DNA from: an uncultured Flavobacterium sp.
GTDB lineage: Bacteria; Bacteroidota; Bacteroidia; Flavobacteriales; Flavobacteriaceae
NCBI RefSeq assembly: GCF_946220915.1
Contig: NZ_CAMIHH010000003.1
Location: 1 to 64,000 of the forward strand
Direction of reading: 5' to 3'
DNA: 64,000 nt
Shown here: in pieces, positions 26,981 to 35,972 of the stretch
How the letters are laid out: every line of letters begins with the position of its first letter
Position numbering within the stretch: the stretch's first letter is position 1
The notes under the pieces: generated by a model
What the model was told of the DNA's origin: nothing
Database searches by the model: none
What the model saw: only the letters and a program-made list of their open reading frames with translations
Program-made: the position numbers and the translations under genes

Positions 26981-27866
26981 CGGCAAGCTGCTCATAACCG
27001 GCGAATATACCGTCCTCGACGGAGCCACTGCATTGGCACTACCTACCAAGACAGGGCAATATCTTGATATTGAAGAAACCTCCGGCAACACGATTCGCTG
27101 GACGAGCCTTAATGCGGATGACTCTATCTGGCTTACTGCCGAAATCCCATTGGCGGCAGTTTTTGACAATACTCAGGATGGTATCCCGAAACATAATACA
27201 CTGGTAAACATACTCCACCATGCACATAAGGCTAATCCGGAATTATTGAAGCATGCAACAGGCTTTGACGTCACTACCCGCCTCACATTCCCGCAGCATT
27301 GGGGATTGGGCAGCTCCTCCACCCTCATAAACAACATCGCGCAATGGTTTGGCATTGACGCGTTCCAATTGCTTAACGACAGTTTTGGCGGCAGCGGCTA
27401 CGACATTGCCTGTGCGCAAAATAATACGCCTATATTATATCGGCTGGAAAATGAAAAGCCCCTAGTTACTCCTGTAACTTTCAATCCTGTATTTGCCAGT
27501 TCCATTTATTTCATATACCTCAACCGCAAGCAAAACAGCAGGGAGGCCATTGCAGCTTACAGGGAACAACGCCATGACATTGCATCGGTAGTCTCAGAAA
27601 TTGACAATCTTAGCCATGCGCTTGCGAACGTTGACGATGTTTCATCCTTCAGGATCATCCTTGACCGGCATGAAATGATCATGTCGGCTGTATTGAGGAC
27701 ACCAACCGTGAAGAAATCCCTTTTCCCAAATTTTCGGGGCAGCATAAAAAGCCTCGGAGCATGGGGCGGCGATTTTGTAATGGCGGTTTGCGAAAATGAC
27801 CCCACGGAATATTTCCGTAAAAACGGATTTGGAGTAGTCGTTGCTTATAAAGATATGATATTATAG
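26958..27866 (+). CDS. GHMP-superfamily kinase, likely mevalonate-pathway
   Basis: A small-molecule kinase with the GHMP fold. The N terminus FYSNGKLLITGEYTVLDGA and the ATP loop GLGSSSTLINN are diagnostic, and FGGSGYDIACA forms the following loop. The kinase type (mevalonate or phosphomevalonate) cannot be decided by eye; adjacency to HMG-CoA reductase suggests the mevalonate pathway. I chose the TTG at 26958, because homologues start about four residues before FYSNGK. An ATG at 26916 in the same frame would give 316 residues with an unrelated N-terminal extension. The gene overlaps the reductase by 23 bases. Confidence 0.85.
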   Translation: MKRTFYSNGKLLITGEYTVLDGATALALPTKTGQYLDIEETSGNTIRWTSLNADDSIWLTAEIPLAAVFDNTQDGIPKHNTLVNILHHAHKANPELLKHATGFDVTTRLTFPQHWGLGSSSTLINNIAQWFGIDAFQLLNDSFGGSGYDIACAQNNTPILYRLENEKPLVTPVTFNPVFASSIYFIYLNRKQNSREAIAAYREQRHDIASVVSEIDNLSHALANVDDVSSFRIILDRHEMIMSAVLRTPTVKKSLFPNFRGSIKSLGAWGGDFVMAVCENDPTEYFRKNGFGVVVAYKDMIL

Positions 27867-27938
27867 AGAAATGTGGATTGCGATTGCAATCAGCGTAAAT
27901 CATAATCTCTGTCATCCAGGTATGCCAAATCCTGCAAA

Positions 27939-27968
27939 ACAAAAATCCCCGGCCATAATGACCGGGGG
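27939..27968 (-). terminator. Terminator after the PpiD-like gene
   Basis: On the minus strand a CCGGGG-type stem (CCCCGG at 27947-27952 with CCGGGG at 27962-27967) is followed by ATTTTTGTTTTG. It lies 26 bases beyond the stop of the PPIase gene and ends the envelope operon. Confidence 0.85.
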
Positions 27969-27993
27969 AATCTGTATTTGTAAAGGGAACTGT

Positions 27994-30102
27994 TTAGTTG
28001 AACTCAGCCCTGTTATCTTCGATATCAGCTTTATCTTTTAGCGCAGCAGATATCCTGTTAGGCACACTGCCCCTGCTTTCGGCCTTCATCCTTGTAGTGT
28101 AAGCGCTGTAATTAGGAAGCTCAGGAGCTTTTGCAACCGATTTTGTCCTTATCATGAACACACCTGTCTGGCCTGTAATCAGTCCAGATGTTTTTCCTGC
28201 GGCCAGCGCAAATGCCTTGCCCACTACCTTAGGCTCACCGCCTACATTCTGGATCATTGGGGCAGCAAGGCTCACATCGGTTGCCATGGCAACGCTTGAA
28301 CCGGTTTTTTGCGCCACCTCCTCAAGGGTAGTGCCAGTCATTTTCTTTTTGATAAGCTCTGCTTTCTTCTCGTTACGGATAAGCGGGGCAACAGTCATTT
28401 TCGCCTCTTCCAGCGGCAGAAGGCCCTTTTCGTTGGCAGCCTTAAGCCTTGCCACAACGTGGCCCTGACCCATAGGAAGGTCAAACTTTTTAACGTCTCC
28501 AACCTTGGTATCTTTATTGAAAGCCCATTTAACTATATCCCTGTTATTGCCAAGCCCCTGAACATTCTCATCATTGGCCAGCAATTTGTTAACGGGGGTA
28601 ATGGTAAGCCCGTATTGTTTAGCCAGGTCTGCGAACGGCTTGTCGGCAGCATCCATTTCCATTTTAGATGCTTTGGTAAACAGTTCATCTGTGGTTTTTT
28701 CAGATGGCTGTATCTTTTGCGCCACCGTAGCAACCTGAACTGCTTTTGCAGCATCGTTTTTGCCAGTGATCTTGATAACGTGGTAACCGAACTGTGTTTC
28801 TACAACCCCGATCTTACCAACAGGATTATTGAATATGAAATCGTTGAATGGCTTTACCATCTGGTTTGGCACGATGTCTTTATACTCACCGCCAGTTTCT
28901 TTAGACCCAGGGTCTTCGGTATTGTCTTTTGCCAATTGTGCAAAACCGGCAGGGTTGGCCATTGCCTGGCTCATAAGGTCGTCTGCCTTTAACTTGGCTT
29001 CTTCCTTGCTCCTTGTAGCGCCCGGCATACCATTACCTTCAAAACCTATGAGGATATGGCTTGCAGTAACACTTCCGCCTTTGCCTACCATCCTTGTCAA
29101 TTTATAATAGCCGTTGTCAATATAAGGGCCGTATACGCCGCCTACAGGCAGGTTGAATATCTGCTCTGCGTGCTCAACAGGAAGCCTTTCTTTGGCAACG
29201 AATGCGGAATCATAAGGCATTTCAGAGTTCAGGCTTACAAATTCTGCAACATCCGTAGCTTCCCTAAAGCCGGGAAGCGTATCATTAGCTCCTGTCTTTT
29301 CATTATATTTTACACTTGGGGCCAGCAGGGCGTTGATGCTTGTCTTCATTTCAGCCTCATCTGCTGTTGATGGCTTGCCGTCAAACTTTACGTACTCAAT
29401 TTCGCGCGACTCTTCTGACTTGTATTTTTTCTCGTTCTTTTTCATGAACGCAATAAGCTCCTCGTCAGATACTTTTACCTGGTCGTCGTTTATCGTAGTA
29501 AAAGGTACAAATACATAATCGAAAGAGGCTTTGTCACTTTCCATTCTATACTTAGCTTTTGCTTCTGCATCTGTTGCATAAAAACCAGATTTCAGCATGG
29601 TAACATAAAGCTGCCTTTTAGCCATGTTTTCAACAAGCGGCATGTTCTTTTCGATCATTTGCCACTGCTGTGGGTTTGTGGTTTTCATATTAACAAGGAA
29701 CTCATTGAATTTTGCCTTGTCAAATTTTCCAAGCGCATTCAAAAACTGAGGGTTTTGGGCAACACCCGGATCCTGGGAATACATATTGAACACATGGTCC
29801 CTGCCTACCCTAAGCCCTGTATTTTCGAAACGTTGCTCAAAAAGTATATTGTCAACCTCCTGGTTCCAGACTGCATTGGCGGCCTGTGTGCCCGTAACGC
29901 CCTGCTGCCTTGATTGGAAATCGTTCACTTTCTGGAAAAATTCCTGTGCCATGATGTCTTTGCCATTCACACTTCCCACCTCTTTGGTAACGCCAAAACC
30001 GCCACTGTTTATGATATCGCCAATGATAAAGGCCAATAAACAGAATCCGATAACCAGTATCAGAAGGAGCGAACGCTGCCTAATTTTTGATAAAACCGCC
30101 AT
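27994..30102 (-). CDS. PpiD-like periplasmic peptidyl-prolyl isomerase/chaperone
   Basis: This is an inner-membrane-anchored folding factor for exported proteins. The 702 residues begin with a membrane anchor (about 13-31), then a SurA_N-like helical chaperone region, then a parvulin-type PPIC domain at about 342-445 (ASHILIGFEG ... GYHVIKITG), then a second helical region. This is the SurA_N_3/PPIC/PpiD layout. It is the last gene of a minus-strand envelope operon that starts with coaX, separated from the CNNM gene by 100 bases. Confidence 0.94.
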   Translation of the reverse strand: MAVLSKIRQRSLLLILVIGFCLLAFIIGDIINSGGFGVTKEVGSVNGKDIMAQEFFQKVNDFQSRQQGVTGTQAANAVWNQEVDNILFEQRFENTGLRVGRDHVFNMYSQDPGVAQNPQFLNALGKFDKAKFNEFLVNMKTTNPQQWQMIEKNMPLVENMAKRQLYVTMLKSGFYATDAEAKAKYRMESDKASFDYVFVPFTTINDDQVKVSDEELIAFMKKNEKKYKSEESREIEYVKFDGKPSTADEAEMKTSINALLAPSVKYNEKTGANDTLPGFREATDVAEFVSLNSEMPYDSAFVAKERLPVEHAEQIFNLPVGGVYGPYIDNGYYKLTRMVGKGGSVTASHILIGFEGNGMPGATRSKEEAKLKADDLMSQAMANPAGFAQLAKDNTEDPGSKETGGEYKDIVPNQMVKPFNDFIFNNPVGKIGVVETQFGYHVIKITGKNDAAKAVQVATVAQKIQPSEKTTDELFTKASKMEMDAADKPFADLAKQYGLTITPVNKLLANDENVQGLGNNRDIVKWAFNKDTKVGDVKKFDLPMGQGHVVARLKAANEKGLLPLEEAKMTVAPLIRNEKKAELIKKKMTGTTLEEVAQKTGSSVAMATDVSLAAPMIQNVGGEPKVVGKAFALAAGKTSGLITGQTGVFMIRTKSVAKAPELPNYSAYTTRMKAESRGSVPNRISAALKDKADIEDNRAEFN

Positions 30103-30202
30103 TTTTAATGTTGTTAAATTTTATTTCAGTGGGCGAAAATACAATTATCTGTTTAATAATAAAAGGAGTGGGCTTATATTTTTGCCACTGCCGTAATTTT
30201 TT

Positions 30203-31471
30203 TTATTCCTGCTTTATACGCACCACTTTAACAAGGGTTATAATTTTGGCCGAAGCCTGTTCAACGGTCAGTTCAAACCCCTGTGCCACCACTTTATTGC
30301 CTGGTTTGGGTATCTGCCCCGCATAAAACACCATAAAACCACCCAGTGAATTATAAGACTCCGATACCGGGATGGCAAGCTTGTACCTCTCGTTTATATA
30401 TTCTATGCCAAGGCTTGCGGAAAACACGTAGCCACCTCCGGGCAATGCAGTTTCTATACGCTCCTGCTCATCAAGATCGTGCTCATCCTCGATTTCACCA
30501 AAAAGCTCCTCAATGATGTCTTCGATGGTAACGATTCCCGCCGTGCTCCCGTCATCATTAAGGATGACTGCCATGCTTTTCCTTTTCCGGGTAAGCTGGT
30601 CCAGGAGGTCCTTGATCAAAACATTGCCTGTTGCACGCTCAATGCGGGTCATTCCCGAATATACCGTTTTTGGGTTTTTAAACATCTCAAAAGAATGGAC
30701 ATAACCGCTAATGCCATTCAGGTCATTTTCGTATACAACAATTTTTGAATATCCCGTATCAATAAAAAGCTGCCGTAATTCGGCAACATCATCGTTTAGT
30801 TCTATAGCCGCGATCTCGGTATGCGGTGTCATTACCTCCCTGGCGGTAAGCCCGGAGAACCCAAGCGCATTCCGAAATATCTGTATTTCAGGGTCAATTA
30901 CCTCATGGCTGTTTGCACTGTCAAGCTGCTCATTTAAATAGGTGCCGAGCTCCCCCCGGGTAAAAAATGCGCGGCGGGTATCCCCTTTTGTCCCGAGGAT
31001 CCTTACCAATATAAAATCGGACAGTGCTATAATAACTTTTGAAACGCCATTGAACAGGCAGTAAAAAACATAAGCGGGCAATGCAAATACTTTTATAAGC
31101 CTGTTGGCATAAACCTGAAAAAATATCTTGGGGATAAACTCGGCAGTAAGGAGTATGATGAACGAGGAGATCACTATCTGGAGCAGCAGCTGCCAGGCAA
31201 TGTGCATTCCTCCCGAAGAAGGATAAACCCATTGCAGCACATTACTGCCCATGTAATACCCGTACACCACCAGCGCTATGCTGTTGCCTGCCAGCATGGA
31301 CACCATGAAGAGCGCAGGCTTCTCTGTAAGACGGGTAAGGATTTTGGATATGATGTCCGGTTGTTTTTTCTCAACTTCAAGGTATACTTTATTGGAAGAA
31401 ACATAGGCGATCTCCATACCCGAAAAGAATGCGGAAAGTAGCAGGCAAACTATGATAACTGCTGTTTCCAT
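30203..31471 (-). CDS. CNNM/CBS-domain membrane protein (hemolysin C / CorC family)
   Basis: This inner-membrane protein has 422 residues: an N-terminal CNNM (DUF21) domain with three to four membrane helices (about 1-180), two CBS domains (about 200-330, starting near AREVMTPHTEI and ending with IVTIEDIIEELFGEI), and a C-terminal CorC_HlyC domain. Such proteins are implicated in Mg2+/Co2+ export or tolerance; the old hemolysin name is not functional evidence. GldE of the gliding machinery is a relative, but there is no gldD next to it here. Confidence 0.93.
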   Translation of the reverse strand: METAVIIVCLLLSAFFSGMEIAYVSSNKVYLEVEKKQPDIISKILTRLTEKPALFMVSMLAGNSIALVVYGYYMGSNVLQWVYPSSGGMHIAWQLLLQIVISSFIILLTAEFIPKIFFQVYANRLIKVFALPAYVFYCLFNGVSKVIIALSDFILVRILGTKGDTRRAFFTRGELGTYLNEQLDSANSHEVIDPEIQIFRNALGFSGLTAREVMTPHTEIAAIELNDDVAELRQLFIDTGYSKIVVYENDLNGISGYVHSFEMFKNPKTVYSGMTRIERATGNVLIKDLLDQLTRKRKSMAVILNDDGSTAGIVTIEDIIEELFGEIEDEHDLDEQERIETALPGGGYVFSASLGIEYINERYKLAIPVSESYNSLGGFMVFYAGQIPKPGNKVVAQGFELTVEQASAKIITLVKVVRIKQE

Positions 31472-31482
31472 AGGGCATATTT

Positions 31483-31668
31483 CTATTTCTTGTTATCGAA
31501 CCTTTTGTAGTAATTCCTCCGGAAGAAGAACATGAAAATGGCCACGCCGGTAAAAATAAAGCTGATCACGGCATCTTTACCATCCCTGAGATTGGTAATC
31601 GCATCATACAAAAAAAGTGCGGCAAAAATCAAAAACAAATAAGGCGCATATTTCCAATACATTTTCAT
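31483..31668 (-). CDS. Small two-helix membrane protein, unknown function
   Basis: I do not recognise this 61-residue protein. It has two hydrophobic helices (about 8-22 and 35-50) and a basic C-terminal tail (RRNYYKRFDNKK). It lies in an envelope operon between lptC (6-base gap) and the CNNM protein (11-base gap), and that tight spacing on both sides supports it as a real gene. Confidence 0.75.
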   Translation of the reverse strand: MKMYWKYAPYLFLIFAALFLYDAITNLRDGKDAVISFIFTGVAIFMFFFRRNYYKRFDNKK

Positions 31669-31674
31669 ATTCTT

Positions 31675-32223
31675 TTAGTCAACATTATTGATCCTGGCAT
31701 TATTGCGCTGCGCGTTGAAAACTTTAAAGTCTTTGCTAAAGTCTACGCCCGGCCCTTCAATATAGCTGCCTTTTTCATCTGTAAATTTAAATTCTTTTTC
31801 GGTATAAAACCACTCATTTTTCTGGTCATAGTACAATTGGGATGTTTCCAGCACCTTTCCGTCATCCGACGTGATCTTTACGTTGCCCTGCAGGTCGATT
31901 ATATTATCCGGGTTGCTATACTGTATGGCATAATCTGACACTACATAGCTTTTCTTTTGTGCGTCATCCAGCAAGGTTACGTGCACTCCTTTCGGGAACT
32001 CATTAAAGCCATATTGCAGGTTAGAATAATCAAGCATCAGGGGGCTTACCAGTATAGCCTTTACCTTGCCGGAATCGGTATATTTCAGGTTGATATTCTC
32101 GGTCTCCCCGGCCGGGTTGAAGGCAACAGTGTTTATGCGCTGCACTTCCTTAAAATTACTTTCGCAGGAGCACAACACCGCAATAACTAAAGCCATCAGG
32201 GCATATATTGTAAAGCCTTTCAT
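31675..32223 (-). CDS. lptC: LPS export ABC transporter periplasmic protein LptC
   Basis: LptC bridges the LptBFG ABC transporter to LptA in LPS transport. I chose the ATG at 32223 (MKGFTIYALM), which gives a lipoprotein signal peptide with Cys at the LCSC box and leaves 4 bases after the upstream gene; a longer in-frame start would overlap that gene. The 182 residues carry the beta-jellyroll OstA-like repeats (GNVKITSDDGKVLETSQLYYD). It may be a lipoprotein rather than a bitopic protein as in E. coli. Confidence 0.88.
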   Translation of the reverse strand: MKGFTIYALMALVIAVLCSCESNFKEVQRINTVAFNPAGETENINLKYTDSGKVKAILVSPLMLDYSNLQYGFNEFPKGVHVTLLDDAQKKSYVVSDYAIQYSNPDNIIDLQGNVKITSDDGKVLETSQLYYDQKNEWFYTEKEFKFTDEKGSYIEGPGVDFSKDFKVFNAQRNNARINNVD

Positions 32224-32227
32224 TAGT

Positions 32228-33592
32228 TTACAGGGTTGGTACGGTAACCGATTCATTAATCCAGCACCCATACTTTATGGTATCGCCCTTCTTCTTTTTA
32301 GCCGTTTTTGCTTCATCCTTGGTCGGCCTGCCTTTCTCGAAATTTTTAATCATCGAGGCAACGGTGGTTTTATACCTCGGCTCTGCCGCTTCGGCTTTCT
32401 TGATTGTCTCAATAGCCAGCCAGTTCAGGGCTTTCCTTTCAAATTCAGAAAGGCCGCACTCTTTACCGGCAGAGGTATACATTTCGGCGAGCAGGATGTA
32501 GGGCTTGCCAAAAAGGGCATTAGCAGCAACTGCTTTAAGTGCAAACTCCTTGGCCTTTGCTTTATCGGAATTCCTGAAAATGGATGCGATATCGTAATAC
32601 AGGCCGGCCTTTTTATCAATTGATGATTCCAGGGTGGCCGACTGCTCAAAATATACAATGGCCTGCTTTGGGTTGCGCCTCTTCAACTCTATGTTGCCAA
32701 CCATGTAGGCGGTTTGTGCCGATGGTTTCGCATTATGTATGGCCAGCGCACCTTTATAAAGCACCGCAGAATTATAGCATTTATTACTGTACATGCCGGT
32801 TGCCATGCCCTCCAGCCACGCGAAGTCGTTTTTATTTTTTTCGTAGTTCTTCTCGTAATAAGCTTCGAGCTTATCGCATGTAAAATACCTTGACGACTGC
32901 CTTGCCATATTATCAGCCACAGCATCGAGCGCATCAGTAGTAACGGCAGCATCAGCAATCAGCCGCAGTTCGGCAGCCGAAAGTTTTTCGGTTTCCTGCT
33001 TTTTGATAAGCGCTTCCTTTTGGGCAGTTATCCTGGTTTTTGCAAAGGCTACCTGCGCGGCAATGGCACCATATTTCTCTATGAATTGTTCCTGGGTAAT
33101 ACCTTTGTTACCAGAATCATACTGCTTTAAGTAAAGATTAAAATAGGCCTCGATGGCATTATAATCTGTAAATGCGTCCTTATTTCCCGCAAAAGCAGCA
33201 TCAAGAAGCTTGTATACCTCATCATCGGTTGCAAACTTATGCTCTTTTTGCAGAAGCGCTTTTTTTACCGCACCATCATTTTTAGGGAAATAGCGGGCAT
33301 ATTCCGTATAAAGTCCCGCAAGGTCATCAATATGCTTTTGCTTTTCGGGCGTGGCAGGGGCTGTTTCGATCTTGTATTCCAGCACTTTCTGGCCAAAAAC
33401 GTATAGCCTGTCACTATATTCAGGACATTTTTTCCTCAGGTCGGGCATTTGCGCATAAGCTTCATCGTAATTGAGCGCGCTTACGGCTTGTTCAAATACC
33501 CTAAACGCGGCTTCACATTTCGGGGTTCCCTGGGCGGCAACCGAAAGGGTAAATACACTTACTGCAAATACTGTTAAAAGCCGTGTTTTCAT
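32228..33592 (-). CDS. Secreted TPR-like protein, unknown function
   Basis: A 454-residue exported protein with a signal peptide (1-20, ending VAAQ). It is almost entirely alpha-helical with tetratricopeptide-like spacing and ends with a lysine-rich stretch and DTIKYGCWINESV. The conserved position between an outer-membrane beta-barrel gene and lptC suggests a periplasmic envelope role, but I cannot name a family. Confidence 0.8.
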   Translation of the reverse strand: MKTRLLTVFAVSVFTLSVAAQGTPKCEAAFRVFEQAVSALNYDEAYAQMPDLRKKCPEYSDRLYVFGQKVLEYKIETAPATPEKQKHIDDLAGLYTEYARYFPKNDGAVKKALLQKEHKFATDDEVYKLLDAAFAGNKDAFTDYNAIEAYFNLYLKQYDSGNKGITQEQFIEKYGAIAAQVAFAKTRITAQKEALIKKQETEKLSAAELRLIADAAVTTDALDAVADNMARQSSRYFTCDKLEAYYEKNYEKNKNDFAWLEGMATGMYSNKCYNSAVLYKGALAIHNAKPSAQTAYMVGNIELKRRNPKQAIVYFEQSATLESSIDKKAGLYYDIASIFRNSDKAKAKEFALKAVAANALFGKPYILLAEMYTSAGKECGLSEFERKALNWLAIETIKKAEAAEPRYKTTVASMIKNFEKGRPTKDEAKTAKKKKGDTIKYGCWINESVTVPTL

Positions 33593-33607
33593 GCCAGATA
33601 CATTTAA

Positions 33608-34870
33608 TTAATCATACTTACGTTTTACAAACCACCTGTCGCTTATCGAAAGGCTTACAAACAGGTTTAGGTAATTTTCCTGTATTAGGTTAGCACTTGT
33701 AGTGCCCCTTATGCCATATTCAGCGCCTATGTTAAGGTTGGACCCGCCAAGAAGCGGCAGCCCTATACCAAGGCTCACGCCCATGTCATTGATCGACTCC
33801 CCATTGATTACAAGCCCGGTTTTTTCATATCTCAAACCGGCCCTGTAAGTCATCCTGCTAAGATAGCTGTTAAATGACAAATATTTCGGAATATAATATC
33901 CTCCCAATGAAAATTTATGTGCAGCTTCAAAACCGGCACTGGTAACAGCGTCAAACCGGTTACCCAGCTCATTGCTTTCCTGGAAAGTATATTCTGCCCC
34001 CACAAACCATTTTCTTGCCTCGCCAAAACCCGAACCAAAACTGAATTTAGACGGCAGCCTCAGTTTTTCTTCAGAGATCGACTGGTCTATCTGGTCCATC
34101 ACGATCTCATCATTGGAATTGGTAAGTGTTATGGTCGCAATTTCCCTTTCGGTACTGCTCTTAAGCGTGCTTTGCGGCGTATAGGTCGCACTGGCAACCC
34201 ATTCATGCTTATCACTCACCTTTGCCTGGTATACCGCGCCAATATTGAAAGACGCGCCACTGTAGTCCGAATTATTTATTTCCCTCGTCGGGTATTGTAT
34301 TGCCGCATCGGGTATTCCCGTTATGCTTTTGGTTTCGATCTGCCCGAAATTGTACTGAAATTCGGCACCAACGCTGAATTTTGGAGTGATCTTATACGAA
34401 GCGCCACCGAAAACACGGTTGAGGCCGCCATTCCCGTTAAATCGCCTGAAACGCATAAGCCCGTCTGCCGGGTCTGCAGATTCATTCTCTATCCTGTAGC
34501 CTACCGCCGTAAAAGGCATGATCCCAAATGCAAAGCCAAGCTTTTTTACCGGTATGGCCACGGCAATATAATCGAATGTGGTCCTGTTGGCCTCATCATT
34601 TTGAGTAGAGGTCTTAAACTTTGTTTGTGTATTGCTTGCCCCAAGGGTAAAAGTAGTCCACTTGAGCGACGAATAAGTTGCGGGGTTTTGCAGGTTCAGG
34701 TGGATGCTGTCCGGGATGATCCCCAGCCCTCCCATGGACCTGTTCTCAACAGTGCCTTTAAATTTTGCATCGCCAATGCCATAGTATGAATAAGGTGAGG
34801 CATTATTTTCCTGCGAAAAAACAACAGTGGACATAAGGAGGCAAAAGCCTGCAATAATTTTTTTGATCAT
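33608..34870 (-). CDS. Outer-membrane beta-barrel protein, FadL-like fold, unknown substrate
   Basis: 420 residues with a signal peptide (1-19, ending VFSQ) and many amphipathic beta-strands, ending in FVSLSISDRWFVKRKYD. The N-terminal SPYSYYGIGDAKF and alternating short turns suggest a barrel comparable to the outer-membrane transport (FadL-like) family in Bacteroidota; this is inferred from pattern only. It overlaps coaX by 4 bases (ATGA), indicating coupling, and is followed by the TPR protein. Confidence 0.82.
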   Translation of the reverse strand: MIKKIIAGFCLLMSTVVFSQENNASPYSYYGIGDAKFKGTVENRSMGGLGIIPDSIHLNLQNPATYSSLKWTTFTLGASNTQTKFKTSTQNDEANRTTFDYIAVAIPVKKLGFAFGIMPFTAVGYRIENESADPADGLMRFRRFNGNGGLNRVFGGASYKITPKFSVGAEFQYNFGQIETKSITGIPDAAIQYPTREINNSDYSGASFNIGAVYQAKVSDKHEWVASATYTPQSTLKSSTEREIATITLTNSNDEIVMDQIDQSISEEKLRLPSKFSFGSGFGEARKWFVGAEYTFQESNELGNRFDAVTSAGFEAAHKFSLGGYYIPKYLSFNSYLSRMTYRAGLRYEKTGLVINGESINDMGVSLGIGLPLLGGSNLNIGAEYGIRGTTSANLIQENYLNLFVSLSISDRWFVKRKYD

Positions 34871-35598
34871 TTCCTGTTTGTATATAAATATAAAAGATTC
34901 AGACTTTCCAGCAGAAAATTTGAATTGGCAAATATGGTGCTTTTTAATCGTTTAGCCAAAAAATCAGCATCTCCCCCCGTCAATATTATCATTACCTCCT
35001 GATACTGTTCACGATACTGTGCAACAAACCCTTCAAGTTCAAACAGCAGCCCGTTTACCGCACCCGAATGCATGGCCATTATGGTAGAGCTGCCTGTAAC
35101 GCCCCCGGGCATTTCCGGATATAACAACGGAAGTTTTGCCGTAAAAGTATGCATGGCGTTATACCGCATTTGCAGTCCCGGCGAAATGGCACCACCAGGG
35201 TAATTGTCCCCGCTGTCGATAAAATCGTATGTCACGCATGTACCGGCATCGACCACCAGCCTGTTGCGCCCGGGAAATTGCAGTACAGCACCCGCAGCAA
35301 GCACCATCCTGTCGATGCCTAAAGTTTCGGGCGTACCGTACTTATTTTGGAACGGAAAAGCAAAATCCCGGTTTACCTCCAGCAATTGTGTTTTTTCCTT
35401 CAGCAATAAAAACAGGCTTTCCTCTTCTTTTCCTACCGATACGAGTATGCTTTGGGTGATCTGAGGGTGGCTTTCAAAAATTTTTTCGACGTGGGCAGCA
35501 GCAGTATTTTTATCGAATATAAATTTTTCAACGAGCACAGCCTCCTCAAAAACAGCCGCTTTGATCCTGGTATTGCCGATATCTACCGCTAAAAGCAT
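34867..35598 (-). CDS. coaX: Type III pantothenate kinase
   Basis: CoaX phosphorylates pantothenate in the first step of CoA synthesis. The ATG at 35598 gives MLLAVDIGNTRIK, the canonical N terminus (DIGNT phosphate loop at residues 6-10), for 243 residues; a longer frame upstream would run into the tRNA promoter. Other motifs are GIDRM and DAGTCVTYDFI. It is the first gene of a minus-strand operon whose other members are envelope genes. Confidence 0.96.
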   Translation of the reverse strand: MLLAVDIGNTRIKAAVFEEAVLVEKFIFDKNTAAAHVEKIFESHPQITQSILVSVGKEEESLFLLLKEKTQLLEVNRDFAFPFQNKYGTPETLGIDRMVLAAGAVLQFPGRNRLVVDAGTCVTYDFIDSGDNYPGGAISPGLQMRYNAMHTFTAKLPLLYPEMPGGVTGSSTIMAMHSGAVNGLLFELEGFVAQYREQYQEVMIILTGGDADFLAKRLKSTIFANSNFLLESLNLLYLYTNRK

Positions 35599-35617
35599 TT
35601 TCTCTTTGTTAGTGCGG

Positions 35618-35625
35618 CAAAGATA
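35618..35625 (-). promoter_or_regulatory. -7 promoter element for the coaX-envelope operon
   Basis: On the minus strand this reads TATCTTTG, a full TAnnTTTG match 20 bases before the coaX ATG, and divergent to the tRNA-Phe promoter. Confidence 0.6.
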
Positions 35626-35650
35626 GTGATTGATTTTTTTTATCTTTTGT

Positions 35651-35681
35651 TTTGGATAATATAAAAATGGTTCTATATTTG
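35651..35681 (+). promoter_or_regulatory. Full Bacteroidota promoter for tRNA-Phe
   Basis: TTTG at 35651-35654, a 19-base spacer, then TATATTTG at 35674-35681 give a complete -33/-7 promoter. The tRNA starts 50 bases downstream. Confidence 0.75.
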
Positions 35682-35731
35682 CACCCGCAATGAAGCACAG
35701 GAAACACTGCCGTAACATTGCAAAACATAAT

Positions 35732-35804
35732 GGTACCTTAGCTCAGTTGGTAGAGCAATGGACTGAAAATCCATGTGTCCCTGGTTCGATTCCTGGAGGT
35801 ACCA
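35732..35804 (+). tRNA. tRNA-Phe (GAA)
   Basis: The 73-base cloverleaf has an acceptor stem GGTACCT/AGGTACC, D-arm with AGCTCAGTTGGTAGAGC, anticodon arm ATGGA-CTGAAAA-TCCAT (anticodon GAA at 35765-35767), T-arm with GGTTCGATTCC and discriminator A. CCA is not encoded. A strong promoter precedes it and a terminator follows. Confidence 0.98.
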
Positions 35805-35811
35805 CATAAAG

Positions 35812-35841
35812 AAACCCACTCAATGCGAGTGGGTTTTTTGG
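35812..35841 (+). terminator. Terminator after tRNA-Phe
   Basis: The 10-bp inverted repeat AAACCCACTC / GAGTGGGTTT with a 5-base loop continues into a T-run, 8 bases after the tRNA. Confidence 0.92.
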
Positions 35842-35972
35842 TTTTTCAGGACAACGGCATACCTATCTTAAAACGTTATAAGATATAAACATTGAACGAT
35901 GGATGATGTAAAAATGATCTGCACCCCTTTTTTTATTTTTTTTTATATCATCATTGCATTTGAAAGACCATA

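Noticed and set aside
35599..35718. N-terminal extension of coaX
   Set aside because: It would overlap both divergent promoters and add residues absent from the DIGNT family start.
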